Assembly: GCF_003610255.1 (NCBI RefSeq)
Contig: NZ_RAPS01000001.1
Span: 5,022,001-5,086,000 of the forward strand
Direction: 5' to 3'
Source: Streptomyces sp. TLI_171
GTDB taxonomy: Bacteria; Actinomycetota; Actinomycetes; Streptomycetales; Streptomycetaceae
Length of the DNA stretch: 64,000 nucleotides
Translations under genes and position numbers: made by a program
Shown: positions 35,376-44,098 of the stretch, piece after piece
Layout: each line of letters opens with the position of its first letter
Position numbering within the stretch: the stretch's first letter is position 1
The notes under the pieces: model-generated
What the model saw: only the letters and a program-made list of their open reading frames with translations
The model's database searches: none
What the model was told of the DNA's origin: nothing

Positions 35376-38300
35376 ATGGAGCAGTCAACGGTCAGCCCGG
35401 TGTTCGTCGGACGGGGTCGGGAGACCGACGCGCTCGGAGCCGCGCTGCGGCGTGCGGCCGCGGGGGAGCCGCACGCCGTGCTGATCGGCGGCGAGGCGGG
35501 CGTCGGCAAGACCAGACTGGTCGAGGAGTTCCTGCAGCAGGCGGACGAGGGCGGTGCGGTCACCGCCCTCGGCGCGTGTCTGGAGGTCGGCGCGGAGGGC
35601 CTGCCGTACGGCCCGTTGGCGGGGGCGCTGCGCCGGCTGCACCGGCGGCTGGGGCCGGAGCTGGAGCGGGCGGCGGCCGGACTGGAAGGCCATCTGGCCC
35701 GCCTGCTGCCGGACTTCGGCGAGGCGGACGGGGAGTCCAACGACGAGTACGGCCGGGCCCGGCTGTTCGAGCACACCGCCCGGCTGTTCGAGCGGCTGAC
35801 CGCCGAGCGGACGCTGGTGCTGGTGGTCGAGGACCTGCACTGGTCGGACCGCTCCACCCGGGAACTGCTGGCCTACCTGATCCGCACCCTGCACGGCTCC
35901 CGGGTGCTGATCGTCGCCACCTACCGCACCGACGACCTGCACCGCCGGCACCCGCTGCGGCCCTTCCTGGCCGAGCTGGAGCGGCTGCGCACCGTGCAGC
36001 GGCTGGAGCTGGAGCGGCTCGACCGGCCCGAGGTGGCGGCCCAACTGGCGGGCATCCTGGGCACCGAGACGCTGCACCGGGACCTGGTCGACCGGATCCA
36101 CCGCCGCTCCGAGGGCAACCCGTTCTTCGTCGAGGAACTCGCCACCGCGCACCGCTCCGGCTGCCTGGCCGGCCTCACCGAATCGCTGCGGGACATCCTG
36201 CTGGTGCGGGTCGAGGCGCTGCCCGACGACACCCAACGGATCGTCAGGATCGCTGCCGAGGGCGGCTCCCGGATCGAGCACGGCCTGCTCGCCGCGGTCG
36301 CCGCCGAGAGCGGCGCGGTGCCCGGCGAGGACGCGCTGATCACCGCGCTGCGCACCGCCGTCGGCGCGAACATCCTGCGGCCCGACACCGACGGCGAGGG
36401 CTACCGGTTCCGGCACGCGCTGGTCCGCGAGGCGGTCTCCGACGACCTGCTGCCCGGCGAGCGGCACCGGATCAACCTGCAGTTCGCCACCGTGCTGGAG
36501 GCCGACCCGGAGCTGGTCGGCGCCGAACTGCGCCCGGCCCGGCTGGCCGACTACTGGTACCACGCGCACCACCCCGCCCGGGCCCTGCCCGCGGCGCTGG
36601 ACGCGGCCCGCGCCGCCCGGCGCCGCAACGCCTTCGCCGAGCAGCTGAAGATGCTGGAGCGGGCCCTGGAACTGTGGGACACCGTCTCCGAGGAGACCCT
36701 GGCCACCACGCTGCGCCCCTACGACTGGGCCGACACCTACCCGCCGTGCGCCTGCGACGAGGGCGACCACGACGCCTGCGACCGGCTCCGGCTGGTCGAC
36801 GTGCTGGCCGAGGCGGTGGTCGCGGCCCGCCGGGCCGGGGACCGCGACCGCGGCCAGTCGCTGGCCCGGCGCGCCCTCGCGCTGGTCGACGAGGCCCGCA
36901 ACCCGGCCCGGGCCGCCTGGTTCCGGCTGCAGCGCGCCCGGATGCTCGGCCACCTCAAGCGCAACGGCGCGATCGAGGAGATCCAGTACGCGCACCGGCT
37001 GGTGCGCGACCTCGGCCCGTCCGTGGTGCAGGCCGAGGCGCTCGCCCTGGAGGCCGCGCACGGCATGCTGCGCAGCCCCGGCCCCGAGGTGGTGGCCACC
37101 GCCGAACGCGCGGTCTGCATCGCCCGGCAGGTCGACGCGCCGTCCGTGCAGGTGCACGCCGAGATCACCCTCGCCGGGCTGCTCGGCGACTTCGGCGACC
37201 CCGAACGGGCCGTCACCCTGCTGTCGGAGGCGGTGGAGCGGGCCCGGCCGCTGGGCAACGACGACGTGCACACCCGCGGCCTGAACAACCTGTCCAGCCT
37301 GCTGCTGGCGTTCGGCCGCGCCGAGGAGGCCGCCGACGCCGCCCGGGAGGGACTGGAGGCCGCCCGCCGCAGCGGCCTGCTGCTCAACTCCGGCCCGATC
37401 CTCACCGGCAACCTCACCGAGGCGCTGCTCGCCGCCGGCCGCACCACCGAGGCCGCCGCCGTCCTCGCCGAGTGGAACGACAAGCCGGACTCCGACACCC
37501 ACGGCGAGTTCATGGACCGGCTGCGCGGCGAACTCGCCCTGCTGCGCGGCGAGATCGCCGAGGCCGAGGCGCACTGGTCGGCCGCCCAGGCCAGCGGCGG
37601 CGACGGCGGCCAGCCGCAGCACGTGCTGCCCACCGCCGCCCTCGGCGTCCGGCTGGCCGCCCGCCGGGGCCGCCCCGACCAGGCCCGGGAACGGCTCGCG
37701 GCGGCCCTCGACGTCACCGCACCGGCCGGTCAGGACGGGCACCTGTTCCCGCTGCTCGGCCACGCGGCCGTCGCCGAGGCGGACCAGCACCCCCGCACCC
37801 CCGAGGGCGCGGCCGTCCTGGCCCGGATCGCCCGGGTCGCCGCCGGGCTCACCCCGCGCTGCGCCCTGGACCGCGGGTGGGCCGCGCTGATCGCCGGCGA
37901 GCTCGCCCACGCCGACGGCCGCCCGGCCGCCGGGCACCGGGAGCGGGCGCTGACCGAGCTGCGGGCCGCCGCGCTGCCCGGGCCGCTCGCCCTGGCGCTG
38001 CTGCGGGCCGGCGAGGAGCAGGCCGCGGCGGGCGCCCGCGAGGAGGCCGCCGGGCTGCTCCGGGAGGCCGCCGAACTGGCCCGCGCCCGGGGCGACCTGC
38101 CGACCCGTCAGGACGCCGAGCTGCTCGCCGAACGGCTCGGCCTGGCCCGCGAGGGCTCCGGCCGCCAGGGCGGCGACGCCGACGGCCTCGGCCTCACCCC
38201 GCGCGAGCGGGACGTGCTCCGCCTGCTGACGCTGGGCCGGACCAACCGGCAGATCGCCGAGCAGCTGTTCATCTCGCCGAAGACCGCGAGCGTCCACGTC

Positions 38301-38408
38301 TCGAACATCCTGGCCAAGTTGGCCGTCGGCGGCCGCGGCGAGGCCGCCGCGCTGGCCCACCGGCTGCGGCTGTTCGACGAGGAGCGCCCGGCCGTGGCCG
38401 GTTCCTGA
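35376..38408 (+). CDS. LuxR family transcriptional regulator with AAA ATPase domain (LAL type)
   Basis: About 1010 residues. N-terminal nucleotide-binding domain with Walker A GGEAGVGKTRLVEE and Walker B LVLVVEDLHWSD, a long helical TPR-like middle (rich in Ala/Arg/Glu repeats), and a C-terminal LuxR helix-turn-helix: LTPRERDVLRLLTLGRTNRQ with QIAEQLFISPKTASVHVSNI. Large LuxR regulators of this kind often switch on biosynthetic clusters, and this one sits at the left border of the FAAL/TOMM/PKS region. ATGs at 35364 and 35376 are both possible; neither has a clear ribosome site. Confidence 0.9.
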   Translation: MEQSTVSPVFVGRGRETDALGAALRRAAAGEPHAVLIGGEAGVGKTRLVEEFLQQADEGGAVTALGACLEVGAEGLPYGPLAGALRRLHRRLGPELERAAAGLEGHLARLLPDFGEADGESNDEYGRARLFEHTARLFERLTAERTLVLVVEDLHWSDRSTRELLAYLIRTLHGSRVLIVATYRTDDLHRRHPLRPFLAELERLRTVQRLELERLDRPEVAAQLAGILGTETLHRDLVDRIHRRSEGNPFFVEELATAHRSGCLAGLTESLRDILLVRVEALPDDTQRIVRIAAEGGSRIEHGLLAAVAAESGAVPGEDALITALRTAVGANILRPDTDGEGYRFRHALVREAVSDDLLPGERHRINLQFATVLEADPELVGAELRPARLADYWYHAHHPARALPAALDAARAARRRNAFAEQLKMLERALELWDTVSEETLATTLRPYDWADTYPPCACDEGDHDACDRLRLVDVLAEAVVAARRAGDRDRGQSLARRALALVDEARNPARAAWFRLQRARMLGHLKRNGAIEEIQYAHRLVRDLGPSVVQAEALALEAAHGMLRSPGPEVVATAERAVCIARQVDAPSVQVHAEITLAGLLGDFGDPERAVTLLSEAVERARPLGNDDVHTRGLNNLSSLLLAFGRAEEAADAAREGLEAARRSGLLLNSGPILTGNLTEALLAAGRTTEAAAVLAEWNDKPDSDTHGEFMDRLRGELALLRGEIAEAEAHWSAAQASGGDGGQPQHVLPTAALGVRLAARRGRPDQARERLAAALDVTAPAGQDGHLFPLLGHAAVAEADQHPRTPEGAAVLARIARVAAGLTPRCALDRGWAALIAGELAHADGRPAAGHRERALTELRAAALPGPLALALLRAGEEQAAAGAREEAAGLLREAAELARARGDLPTRQDAELLAERLGLAREGSGRQGGDADGLGLTPRERDVLRLLTLGRTNRQIAEQLFISPKTASVHVSNILAKLAVGGRGEAAALAHRLRLFDEERPAVAGS

Positions 38409-38417
38409 CGGTCCGTC

Positions 38418-38435
38418 GGGCCGCGAGCGCGGCCC
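38418..38435 (+). terminator. short hairpin after the LuxR gene
   Basis: Perfect 7-base stem GGGCCGC/GCGGCCC with a GAGC loop, ten bases past the stop, followed by a second small stem CCCGG-TTCGAG-CCGGG (38440-38455). Likely terminator. Confidence 0.55.
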
Positions 38436-38512
38436 GTTCCCGGTTCGAGCCGGGCTCCAGTGCGCGCACTCATCCTGCCCTCCGACATGCGCCGGAGACG
38501 AAGGAGGTGCGT

Positions 38513-38842
38513 ATGTCCGGTTCGACCCGTTCGACATGGCCGCTGCTCAGGACGGTGGGGAGGCGGCTGGTCTGGGCACTGGCGCTGCTCGGCGGCATGC
38601 AGGTCTACGGCGGGGTGCAGCTCTACCTGGAGCTGTACCGCGAGGAGGTGCTGCTGCACGGCGACGGCGCCGCGCCCTGGCCGCTGATCCCGCCGATCAC
38701 CCTCGTCCCACCCGGCCCCGGCCACCCCGAACAGCTGATCCCCGAGGTGCCGCTGAGCGATCTGGAGCTGGAGCTCCGGGCACAACTGGCGCACCTGGAC
38801 CGCCTCGTGCCCGGCGGCAACCGGCGGGGAACCCGACGATGA
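38513..38842 (+). CDS. small membrane-anchored protein at the head of the FAAL operon
   Basis: 109 residues. One membrane segment (about 18-38, LVWALALLGGMQVYGGVQLYL), then a Pro-rich linker and the pattern PGHPEQLIPEVPLSDLELEL. This recalls, with low certainty, small cluster-associated proteins called DUF6059. Excellent ribosome site AAGGAGGTG 4-5 bases upstream. A different reading frame continues without stops to 39050 with an acidic composition, so a frameshifted longer form is possible. Role unknown. Confidence 0.65.
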   Translation: MSGSTRSTWPLLRTVGRRLVWALALLGGMQVYGGVQLYLELYREEVLLHGDGAAPWPLIPPITLVPPGPGHPEQLIPEVPLSDLELELRAQLAHLDRLVPGGNRRGTRR

Positions 38843-38988
38843 GCACCCGGAGGAGACCCCCGTCGCGGCCGAACACCTGGCCGAGCAGGAGGAGAGCAGG
38901 CTTCAAGAGGCGGTTGAGCGGCCAGCCGGAGACTGGTCGGAGCCCGGCACGAACTCCGTGCCGGGGCCACAGCCTCCGGAGGTGCGGG

Positions 38989-40710
38989 ATGCGGGAGCCA
39001 GCGACTCTGACCGAAGCCCTGGCCGACCGGTTCGCCGGCGCGGCCGGTGAACCGGCGGTCGTCGAGCTGCTCGACGCCGACCCCGCGGCCGGCGCGCGGA
39101 CCCTGACGTACGGTGAGCTCGACCGGCGGGCCCGTGCCCTGGCCGGCTGGCTGACCGCCCGCCAGGTCGCCGGGCGGCCGGTCATGGTGGCGCTGGAGAC
39201 CGGCGCGGACCTGGCCGTCGCCGTGGTCGGCTGCCTGTACGCGGGCGCCGTCGCGGTGCCGGTGCCGCCGCCGTCGGCCTCCCCGGCCGCCGCCGAGCGG
39301 ACCACCGCGATCGCCCGGGAGACCGGCGTGCCGATCGTCCTCACCGAGTCCCGGTACGCCGCGGACGTCTCGCGCCGGCTCTCCGACGCGGGGCGCGGCA
39401 CCGTGCTCTGCCTGGCCGTCGACCGCCCGCTGCCGGACGGGGCGGCGCAGCAGCCGTGGCAGCCGCCGCGGCTGCGGCCCTCGGACGTCGCGCTCGTCCA
39501 GTACACCTCCGGGTCGACCGCCGCCCCGCGCGGCGTCCAGGTCACCCACGCCAACCTGCTGGCCACCATGCGGGAGATCCAGCAGGCGCTGGGCACCCAC
39601 CGCGGCTCGCGGATCGGCGGCTGGCTGCCCTGCTACCACGACCTCGGCCTGATCGGGCAGTTGCTGCACCCGCTGTGGCTGGGCGCGACCGCCGTGCTGA
39701 TGCCGCCCCGGCTGTTCCTGGCCCGCCCGGTCCGCTGGCTGCGGGCCATCGACCAGTACGGGGTGACCGTCGCCGCCGCGCCCGACTCGGCGTACGCCCG
39801 GTGCACCGCGGAGATCACCGACGAGGAGATCGCCGGCCTCGACCTGTCGCGCTGGGAGGCCGCCGTGAACGCCGCGGAGCCGGTCGCCGCGGCCACCGTC
39901 GAGGCGTTCACCGCCCGGTTCGCCGCCGCCGGGCTGCGGCCCGGGGCGATGGTCGCCGGGTACGGCCTGGCCGAGGCCACCCTGCTGGTCTCCACCGCCG
40001 GCACCGGACCGGTCCGGGTCGCCGCCGGCCTGCCCGAAGGCGCGCCCGCCGGGCGACGGGTGGTCAGCTGCGGCCCGCCGCGCGGCGGCGAGGTGCGGAT
40101 CGTCGACCCGACGGACCGCACCGAACTGCCCGACGGCGCAGAGGGCGAGGTGTGGGTGCGCGGACCCTCGGTCGCCGCCGGCTACTGGCAGCGGCCGCTG
40201 GAGACCGCCGAGGTGTTCGGCGCGGTCACCGCGGCCGGCGCGCGCGGCTTCCTGCGCACCGGCGACCTCGGCGTGCTGCGCGAGGGCGAGCTCTACCTGA
40301 CCGGCCGGCTCAAGGACACCGTGGTCGTGGCCGGGCAGAGCGTGCACCCGCAGGAGATGGAGCGCCGGCTGATCGACTGCGGCGAACGCCTGGCCTCCGC
40401 GGTGGTGTTCGGCGCCGACCAGCCGGACCGGCTGGTGGTCGTCCAGGAGGTCCGCCACCCCGGGCGCGACCAGGCCGCGCTCGCGGCGCTGGCCGCCCGG
40501 GTGCGCGGCTGCCTGGCCGAGGAGTTCGGCGCCAGCGCGGTCGGCGTGGTGCTGGTCCGCCCCGGCTCGGTGCGCCGCACCACCAGCGGCAAGGTCCGCC
40601 GCTCGACGATGCGTCAACTGTTCCTGCGGGGCGACCTGCGGCCGGTCTACGCCGAACTCGACGACAGCCTGCTCGCCCCGGACCGGCCCGACAAGGTGGT
40701 GATCACGTGA
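38989..40710 (+). CDS. fatty acyl-AMP ligase (FAAL-like adenylating enzyme)
   Basis: 573-residue ANL-superfamily enzyme. Core motifs: LVQYTSGSTAAPRGVQVTH, WLPCYHDLGLIGQ, AGYGLAEATLL, TGDLGVL, LTGRLKD and the final lysine region RRTTSGKVRRST. The YHDMGLIG-like element and the PPRLFLARPVRWLRAI stretch are characteristic of FAALs, which load fatty acids onto an ACP as acyl-AMP instead of making CoA esters. The ATG at 38989 has GGAGGTG about 4 bases upstream; an in-frame ATG at 38839 would add an Arg-rich tail. Its TGA overlaps the GTG of the dehydrogenase gene. Confidence 0.9.
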   Translation: MREPATLTEALADRFAGAAGEPAVVELLDADPAAGARTLTYGELDRRARALAGWLTARQVAGRPVMVALETGADLAVAVVGCLYAGAVAVPVPPPSASPAAAERTTAIARETGVPIVLTESRYAADVSRRLSDAGRGTVLCLAVDRPLPDGAAQQPWQPPRLRPSDVALVQYTSGSTAAPRGVQVTHANLLATMREIQQALGTHRGSRIGGWLPCYHDLGLIGQLLHPLWLGATAVLMPPRLFLARPVRWLRAIDQYGVTVAAAPDSAYARCTAEITDEEIAGLDLSRWEAAVNAAEPVAAATVEAFTARFAAAGLRPGAMVAGYGLAEATLLVSTAGTGPVRVAAGLPEGAPAGRRVVSCGPPRGGEVRIVDPTDRTELPDGAEGEVWVRGPSVAAGYWQRPLETAEVFGAVTAAGARGFLRTGDLGVLREGELYLTGRLKDTVVVAGQSVHPQEMERRLIDCGERLASAVVFGADQPDRLVVVQEVRHPGRDQAALAALAARVRGCLAEEFGASAVGVVLVRPGSVRRTTSGKVRRSTMRQLFLRGDLRPVYAELDDSLLAPDRPDKVVIT

Positions 40711-42539
40711 ATGCCGTCGAGCAGTTGGTGAGGACCGGCTCCGCCGGGTTGCCCGGAGCGGACGGGCCGGTGGCCGCGGTCGAACCCACGGGCGGGGCGG
40801 GTTCCGCCCGGGGATCGGGGGTGCCGGCCGTCGAACAGCAGGTGCGGGCGCGCGTCGCGGAGTGGGAGCGGCGGCTCGGCGACCCCGGGGATCCCGGCAA
40901 TCCTGCCGGGTTCCGGGCGTTGATGGCCGCCGACGAGCGGGCCGAACTCGCCGAGGGCGCCGTGGCGGTGCTCCGGGAGGGCGGGTTCGGCGCCGAGCTG
41001 GTGCCCGTCGAGCTCGGCGGGCGGCTGGACCGCGCGGACGTGCTGGCCCGGGTGCTGCGTCCGGTGTTCCGCCGCGACGTCTCGCTCGGTTTCGGCCAGG
41101 GCATCACCTCGCTGTTCGCCGCCGCCGCGGTCTGGGCGGTGGGCGACCCGGCGCAGCGCGGGAAGGTCGCCCGGCTGCTGCTGGACGGCCGGTCGGTGGC
41201 CATCGCGCACCACGAGCTCGCGCACGGCAACGCCATGTGGCAGGGGCAGTTCACCGCCGTCCGGGACGCCGGCGGCTACCTGCTGCGCGGCCGCAAGGAC
41301 GTGGTGATCAACGCCGACCGGGCGGGCGCGGTGGTGGTGTACGCGGCCACCGGGCGACCCGGCGCCGGCGGCAGCCACTCGGTGCTGCTGGTCGACCCCG
41401 CCGAGGCCGCCGCCGGGCTGGCCGTGCTGCCCCGCCGCATCAGCACCGGCCTGCGCGGCTGCCACTTCGCCGGGCTGGAGTTCACCGACCTCGAAGTGCC
41501 CGCCGGGGCCCGGGTCGGCGCGAGCGGCGAGGGCGTCCGGCTGGCGCTCCGCACCTTCCAGCTGAACCGGACGCTGATCCCCGCGCTGGTGCTCGCCACC
41601 GCCGACACCGTGCTGCGGGCGGCCGTCCGGGCCACCGTGGCGCGCCGCGAGACCGGGCCCCGGCACCGCACGCTGCTCGCCGGGGTGTTCGCGGACCTGC
41701 TGGTGTCCGACGCGATGGCCACCGCCGTGCTGCGCGCCCTGCACCTGCTGCCGGACAGCGCCCACCTCGGGGCGGCCGCCGTCAAGTACCTGGTGCCCGA
41801 CCTGCTGCAGGAGGACGTGGAGGAACTGTCCACGGTGCTCGGCGCGGCCGGGTACGACCGCGAGGGCGGCCCCGGCAGCCTGCAGAAGCTGCTGCGGGAC
41901 CTGCCCGCCGCCAGCCTCGGCCACGTCGGCACGGCCGCCTGCCAGGCCGTGCTGATCCCCCAACTGCCGCTGCTGGCGCGGCAGTCCTGGTTCGCCGCGG
42001 CGGAGCCGCCGGCCGCGCTGTACGCCTTCACCGGGCCGCTGCCGCCGCTCGACCTGGGCGTCCTCGGGGTGGCCGGCGGCAGCGACTTCCTGGCCGCCAC
42101 CCTGACCGGCGCCGCCGGCCGGCTGGGCGCGGCCCCGCCGGAGGGGCCGGTCGGCCGTCAACTCGCCGACCTGGCGCAGGCGTTCGCCGGGGAGCTGGCC
42201 GTGCTGCGGGCCCGGGCGCTGGAGCTGCGCGCCGACAGCGCCGAGGCGCTGGCCAGCCCGACCTGGTGCGCGCTGGTCGAGCGGTACGCGCTGGTCGCGG
42301 CCGCCGGCGCGGCGCTCGGCGTCTGGGAGGCGGTCCGGGACGGGGAGGGCTTCCTGGCCGACCCGGCCTGGCTGGTGCTCGGGCTGTCCCGGCTGGGCCG
42401 CCGGCTCGGCCTGCCGCTCGCGAGGGAGGTGCCGGCCAGCTGCGTGGAGCGGCTGCACGCCGAGGTGGTCGCCCGGCTGTCCGGCGGCCGCTCGCTGGAC
42501 CTGCACGACACCCCGCTGGCCGAAGGAGGGAGGGGCTGA
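40707..42539 (+). CDS. acyl-CoA (or acyl-ACP) dehydrogenase family protein
   Basis: 610-residue flavoprotein-type dehydrogenase, longer than the usual 380-400 because of N- and C-terminal extensions. Recognisable: SLGFGQGITSLFAAAAVWAV, IAHHELAHGNAM (substrate/flavin loop), GLRGCHFAGLEFTDLEVPA, and a helical C-terminal half. Start GTG overlaps the FAAL stop (GTGA) and its stop overlaps the next ATG, so translation is coupled on both sides. Expected to introduce a double bond into the acyl chain activated by FAAL; substrate is inferred from context. Confidence 0.87.
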   Translation: MNAVEQLVRTGSAGLPGADGPVAAVEPTGGAGSARGSGVPAVEQQVRARVAEWERRLGDPGDPGNPAGFRALMAADERAELAEGAVAVLREGGFGAELVPVELGGRLDRADVLARVLRPVFRRDVSLGFGQGITSLFAAAAVWAVGDPAQRGKVARLLLDGRSVAIAHHELAHGNAMWQGQFTAVRDAGGYLLRGRKDVVINADRAGAVVVYAATGRPGAGGSHSVLLVDPAEAAAGLAVLPRRISTGLRGCHFAGLEFTDLEVPAGARVGASGEGVRLALRTFQLNRTLIPALVLATADTVLRAAVRATVARRETGPRHRTLLAGVFADLLVSDAMATAVLRALHLLPDSAHLGAAAVKYLVPDLLQEDVEELSTVLGAAGYDREGGPGSLQKLLRDLPAASLGHVGTAACQAVLIPQLPLLARQSWFAAAEPPAALYAFTGPLPPLDLGVLGVAGGSDFLAATLTGAAGRLGAAPPEGPVGRQLADLAQAFAGELAVLRARALELRADSAEALASPTWCALVERYALVAAAGAALGVWEAVRDGEGFLADPAWLVLGLSRLGRRLGLPLAREVPASCVERLHAEVVARLSGGRSLDLHDTPLAEGGRG

Positions 42540-43369
42540 TGGACACCCGGACGACGGTGGACGAGCCGATGCTGATGGCCGGACCGCGGGCCCCGTGGCT
42601 GCAGGTGCGGCAGGCGATGGCCTGGCAGGGCCACGCCGTGGTGCACGCCTACACCGACCAGTGGCAGGACGCCCTGCGCACCGAACCCGACCTGCGGATG
42701 TTCCTCGGCACCCGGGACTGGCAGCGCCTCAACACCCTGGAGCGCACCCAGGTCCGGGAGCGTTTCGCGGCCTCCCGACTGCTCGTCAGGTACGCCGCCG
42801 GCGCGGCCCTGCAGATCCCGCCGGACACGGTGGAACTCGGCTACAAGCCCGGCGGCCGCCCGTACCTGCGCGGCTGCGACCAGGTCGACGTCTCCATCAG
42901 CCACACCCGGGACCTGATCGTGGTCGGGCTCAACCGGCGCGGCCGGATCGGGGTGGACACCGAACTCGCCGACCGCCGGGTCCGCTACCGGGACATGCGC
43001 CGGCTGCTGTGCACGCCCGCCGAGCGGCGCTGGCTGGGCGACCTGCCCGAGCCCGAGCAGGAGCAGGAACTGCTGCGGCTGTGGACCCTGAAGGAGGCGT
43101 ACACCAAGGCGATCGGGCAGGGCATGCGGCTGGGTTTCACCGAATTCGGCTTCGACCCGGGGGGCGCCGCGCTGCTCACCCCCGAGGGCGGCCACGCCGC
43201 GTACGGCGAATGGACGTTCGGCACCCACCGCCTGGACCGCGGCTACCTGGTCTCCATCGCCTGTCACGACGCAGGTCACGAGGCCGTTCCGGACACCGCG
43301 GTGTCCACCATGCTCGATGAAGGTTTCCTGGGAGAAGTGGTGAGGTTGCTGCACATCGGAAGCCCTTGA
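42539..43369 (+). CDS. 4'-phosphopantetheinyl transferase (Sfp type)
   Basis: 276-residue enzyme that converts apo-ACP to holo-ACP using CoA. Magnesium/CoA motifs RIGVDTELADRRV and LWTLKEAYTKAIGQGMRLGF are intact, with VSISHTRDLIVVGL upstream. Starts TGATG at the end of the dehydrogenase gene. The obvious substrate in the region is the ACP at 54838; an ACP elsewhere for the FAAL product is also possible. Confidence 0.93.
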   Translation: MDTRTTVDEPMLMAGPRAPWLQVRQAMAWQGHAVVHAYTDQWQDALRTEPDLRMFLGTRDWQRLNTLERTQVRERFAASRLLVRYAAGAALQIPPDTVELGYKPGGRPYLRGCDQVDVSISHTRDLIVVGLNRRGRIGVDTELADRRVRYRDMRRLLCTPAERRWLGDLPEPEQEQELLRLWTLKEAYTKAIGQGMRLGFTEFGFDPGGAALLTPEGGHAAYGEWTFGTHRLDRGYLVSIACHDAGHEAVPDTAVSTMLDEGFLGEVVRLLHIGSP

Positions 43370-43372
43370 GAT

Positions 43373-43390
43373 CCGGACGTCCCAGTCCGG
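43373..43390 (+). other. small hairpin between PPTase and response regulator genes
   Basis: CCGGAC/GTCCGG stem with a 6-base loop directly after the PPTase stop. It may be a weak terminator separating the response regulator gene from the operon. Confidence 0.4.
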
Positions 43391-43462
43391 TCTGAAACGT
43401 GCCTCCGGCCGATATTGTTCAGGCTGATCACCTTTCAGACGGCGCGAATTACGGGGGCGTCT

Positions 43463-44068
43463 TTGATCCGCATTCTGATCGCGGAGGACATGCAGGTGTT
43501 GCGCAGAGCGCTCGTCGCCCTGCTGCAACTTGAACCCGACATCGAGGTGGTGGCCGAACTCGGTTCGGGAGACGAGGTGGTGGCGCGGGCCAAGGAGACC
43601 GCGCCGGACGTCGCGGTGCTGGACATCGACCTGCCGGGGACGGACGGCATCACGGCCGCCGGGCAGCTCGCCGACTCCGTTCCGGGCTGCCGGACGCTGA
43701 TCCTCACCAGCCTCGGCCGGCCCGGGAACCTGCGGCGGGCGCTGGCCGCGCACGTGGCCGGGTTCCTGCTGAAGGACATCGAACCCAGCCAACTCGCGGA
43801 GGCGATCCGGACGGTGGCGGCCGGCGGCCGGGCGATCGACCCGGCGCTGGCGGTCGCCGCGCTGGACTCCGACCCCTCCCCGCTCACCCTGCGCGAGCTG
43901 GAGGTGCTGCGGCTGGCGGCCGACGGTCTGGAGGCCGGCCAGATAGCCTCCCGGCTGTTCCTGTCCGCCGGGACGGTCCGCAACTACCTGACCACCGTGG
44001 TCGGCAAGCTGAACGCCCGCAACCGGGTCGACGCGATCCGGATCGCCCGGGACGCCGGCTGGCTCTGA
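43463..44068 (+). CDS. NarL/LuxR family response regulator
   Basis: About 201 residues: receiver domain with the acidic pair in ILIAEDMQ, phospho-Asp in VAVLDIDLPGTDG and Lys in FLLKDIEPSQ, then a LuxR-type helix-turn-helix (LTLRELEVLRLAADGLEAGQ, LFLSAGTVRNYLTTVVGKL). I chose the TTG at 43463 because the protein then begins at the conserved IRILIAED and a GGGGG site lies 6 bases upstream; an in-frame TTG at 43415 is the longer option. Convergent with a sensor kinase gene 30 bases away, its likely partner. Confidence 0.9.
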   Translation: MIRILIAEDMQVLRRALVALLQLEPDIEVVAELGSGDEVVARAKETAPDVAVLDIDLPGTDGITAAGQLADSVPGCRTLILTSLGRPGNLRRALAAHVAGFLLKDIEPSQLAEAIRTVAAGGRAIDPALAVAALDSDPSPLTLRELEVLRLAADGLEAGQIASRLFLSAGTVRNYLTTVVGKLNARNRVDAIRIARDAGWL

Positions 44069-44098
44069 CGGCATGTCGGCCCCCGCGTTCGGCGCGGC

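Noticed and set aside
38839..38988. Earlier in-frame ATG for the acyl-AMP ligase
   Set aside because: It would add an Arg/Pro-rich 50-residue tail absent from the family, while the ATG at 38989 has a strong ribosome site.
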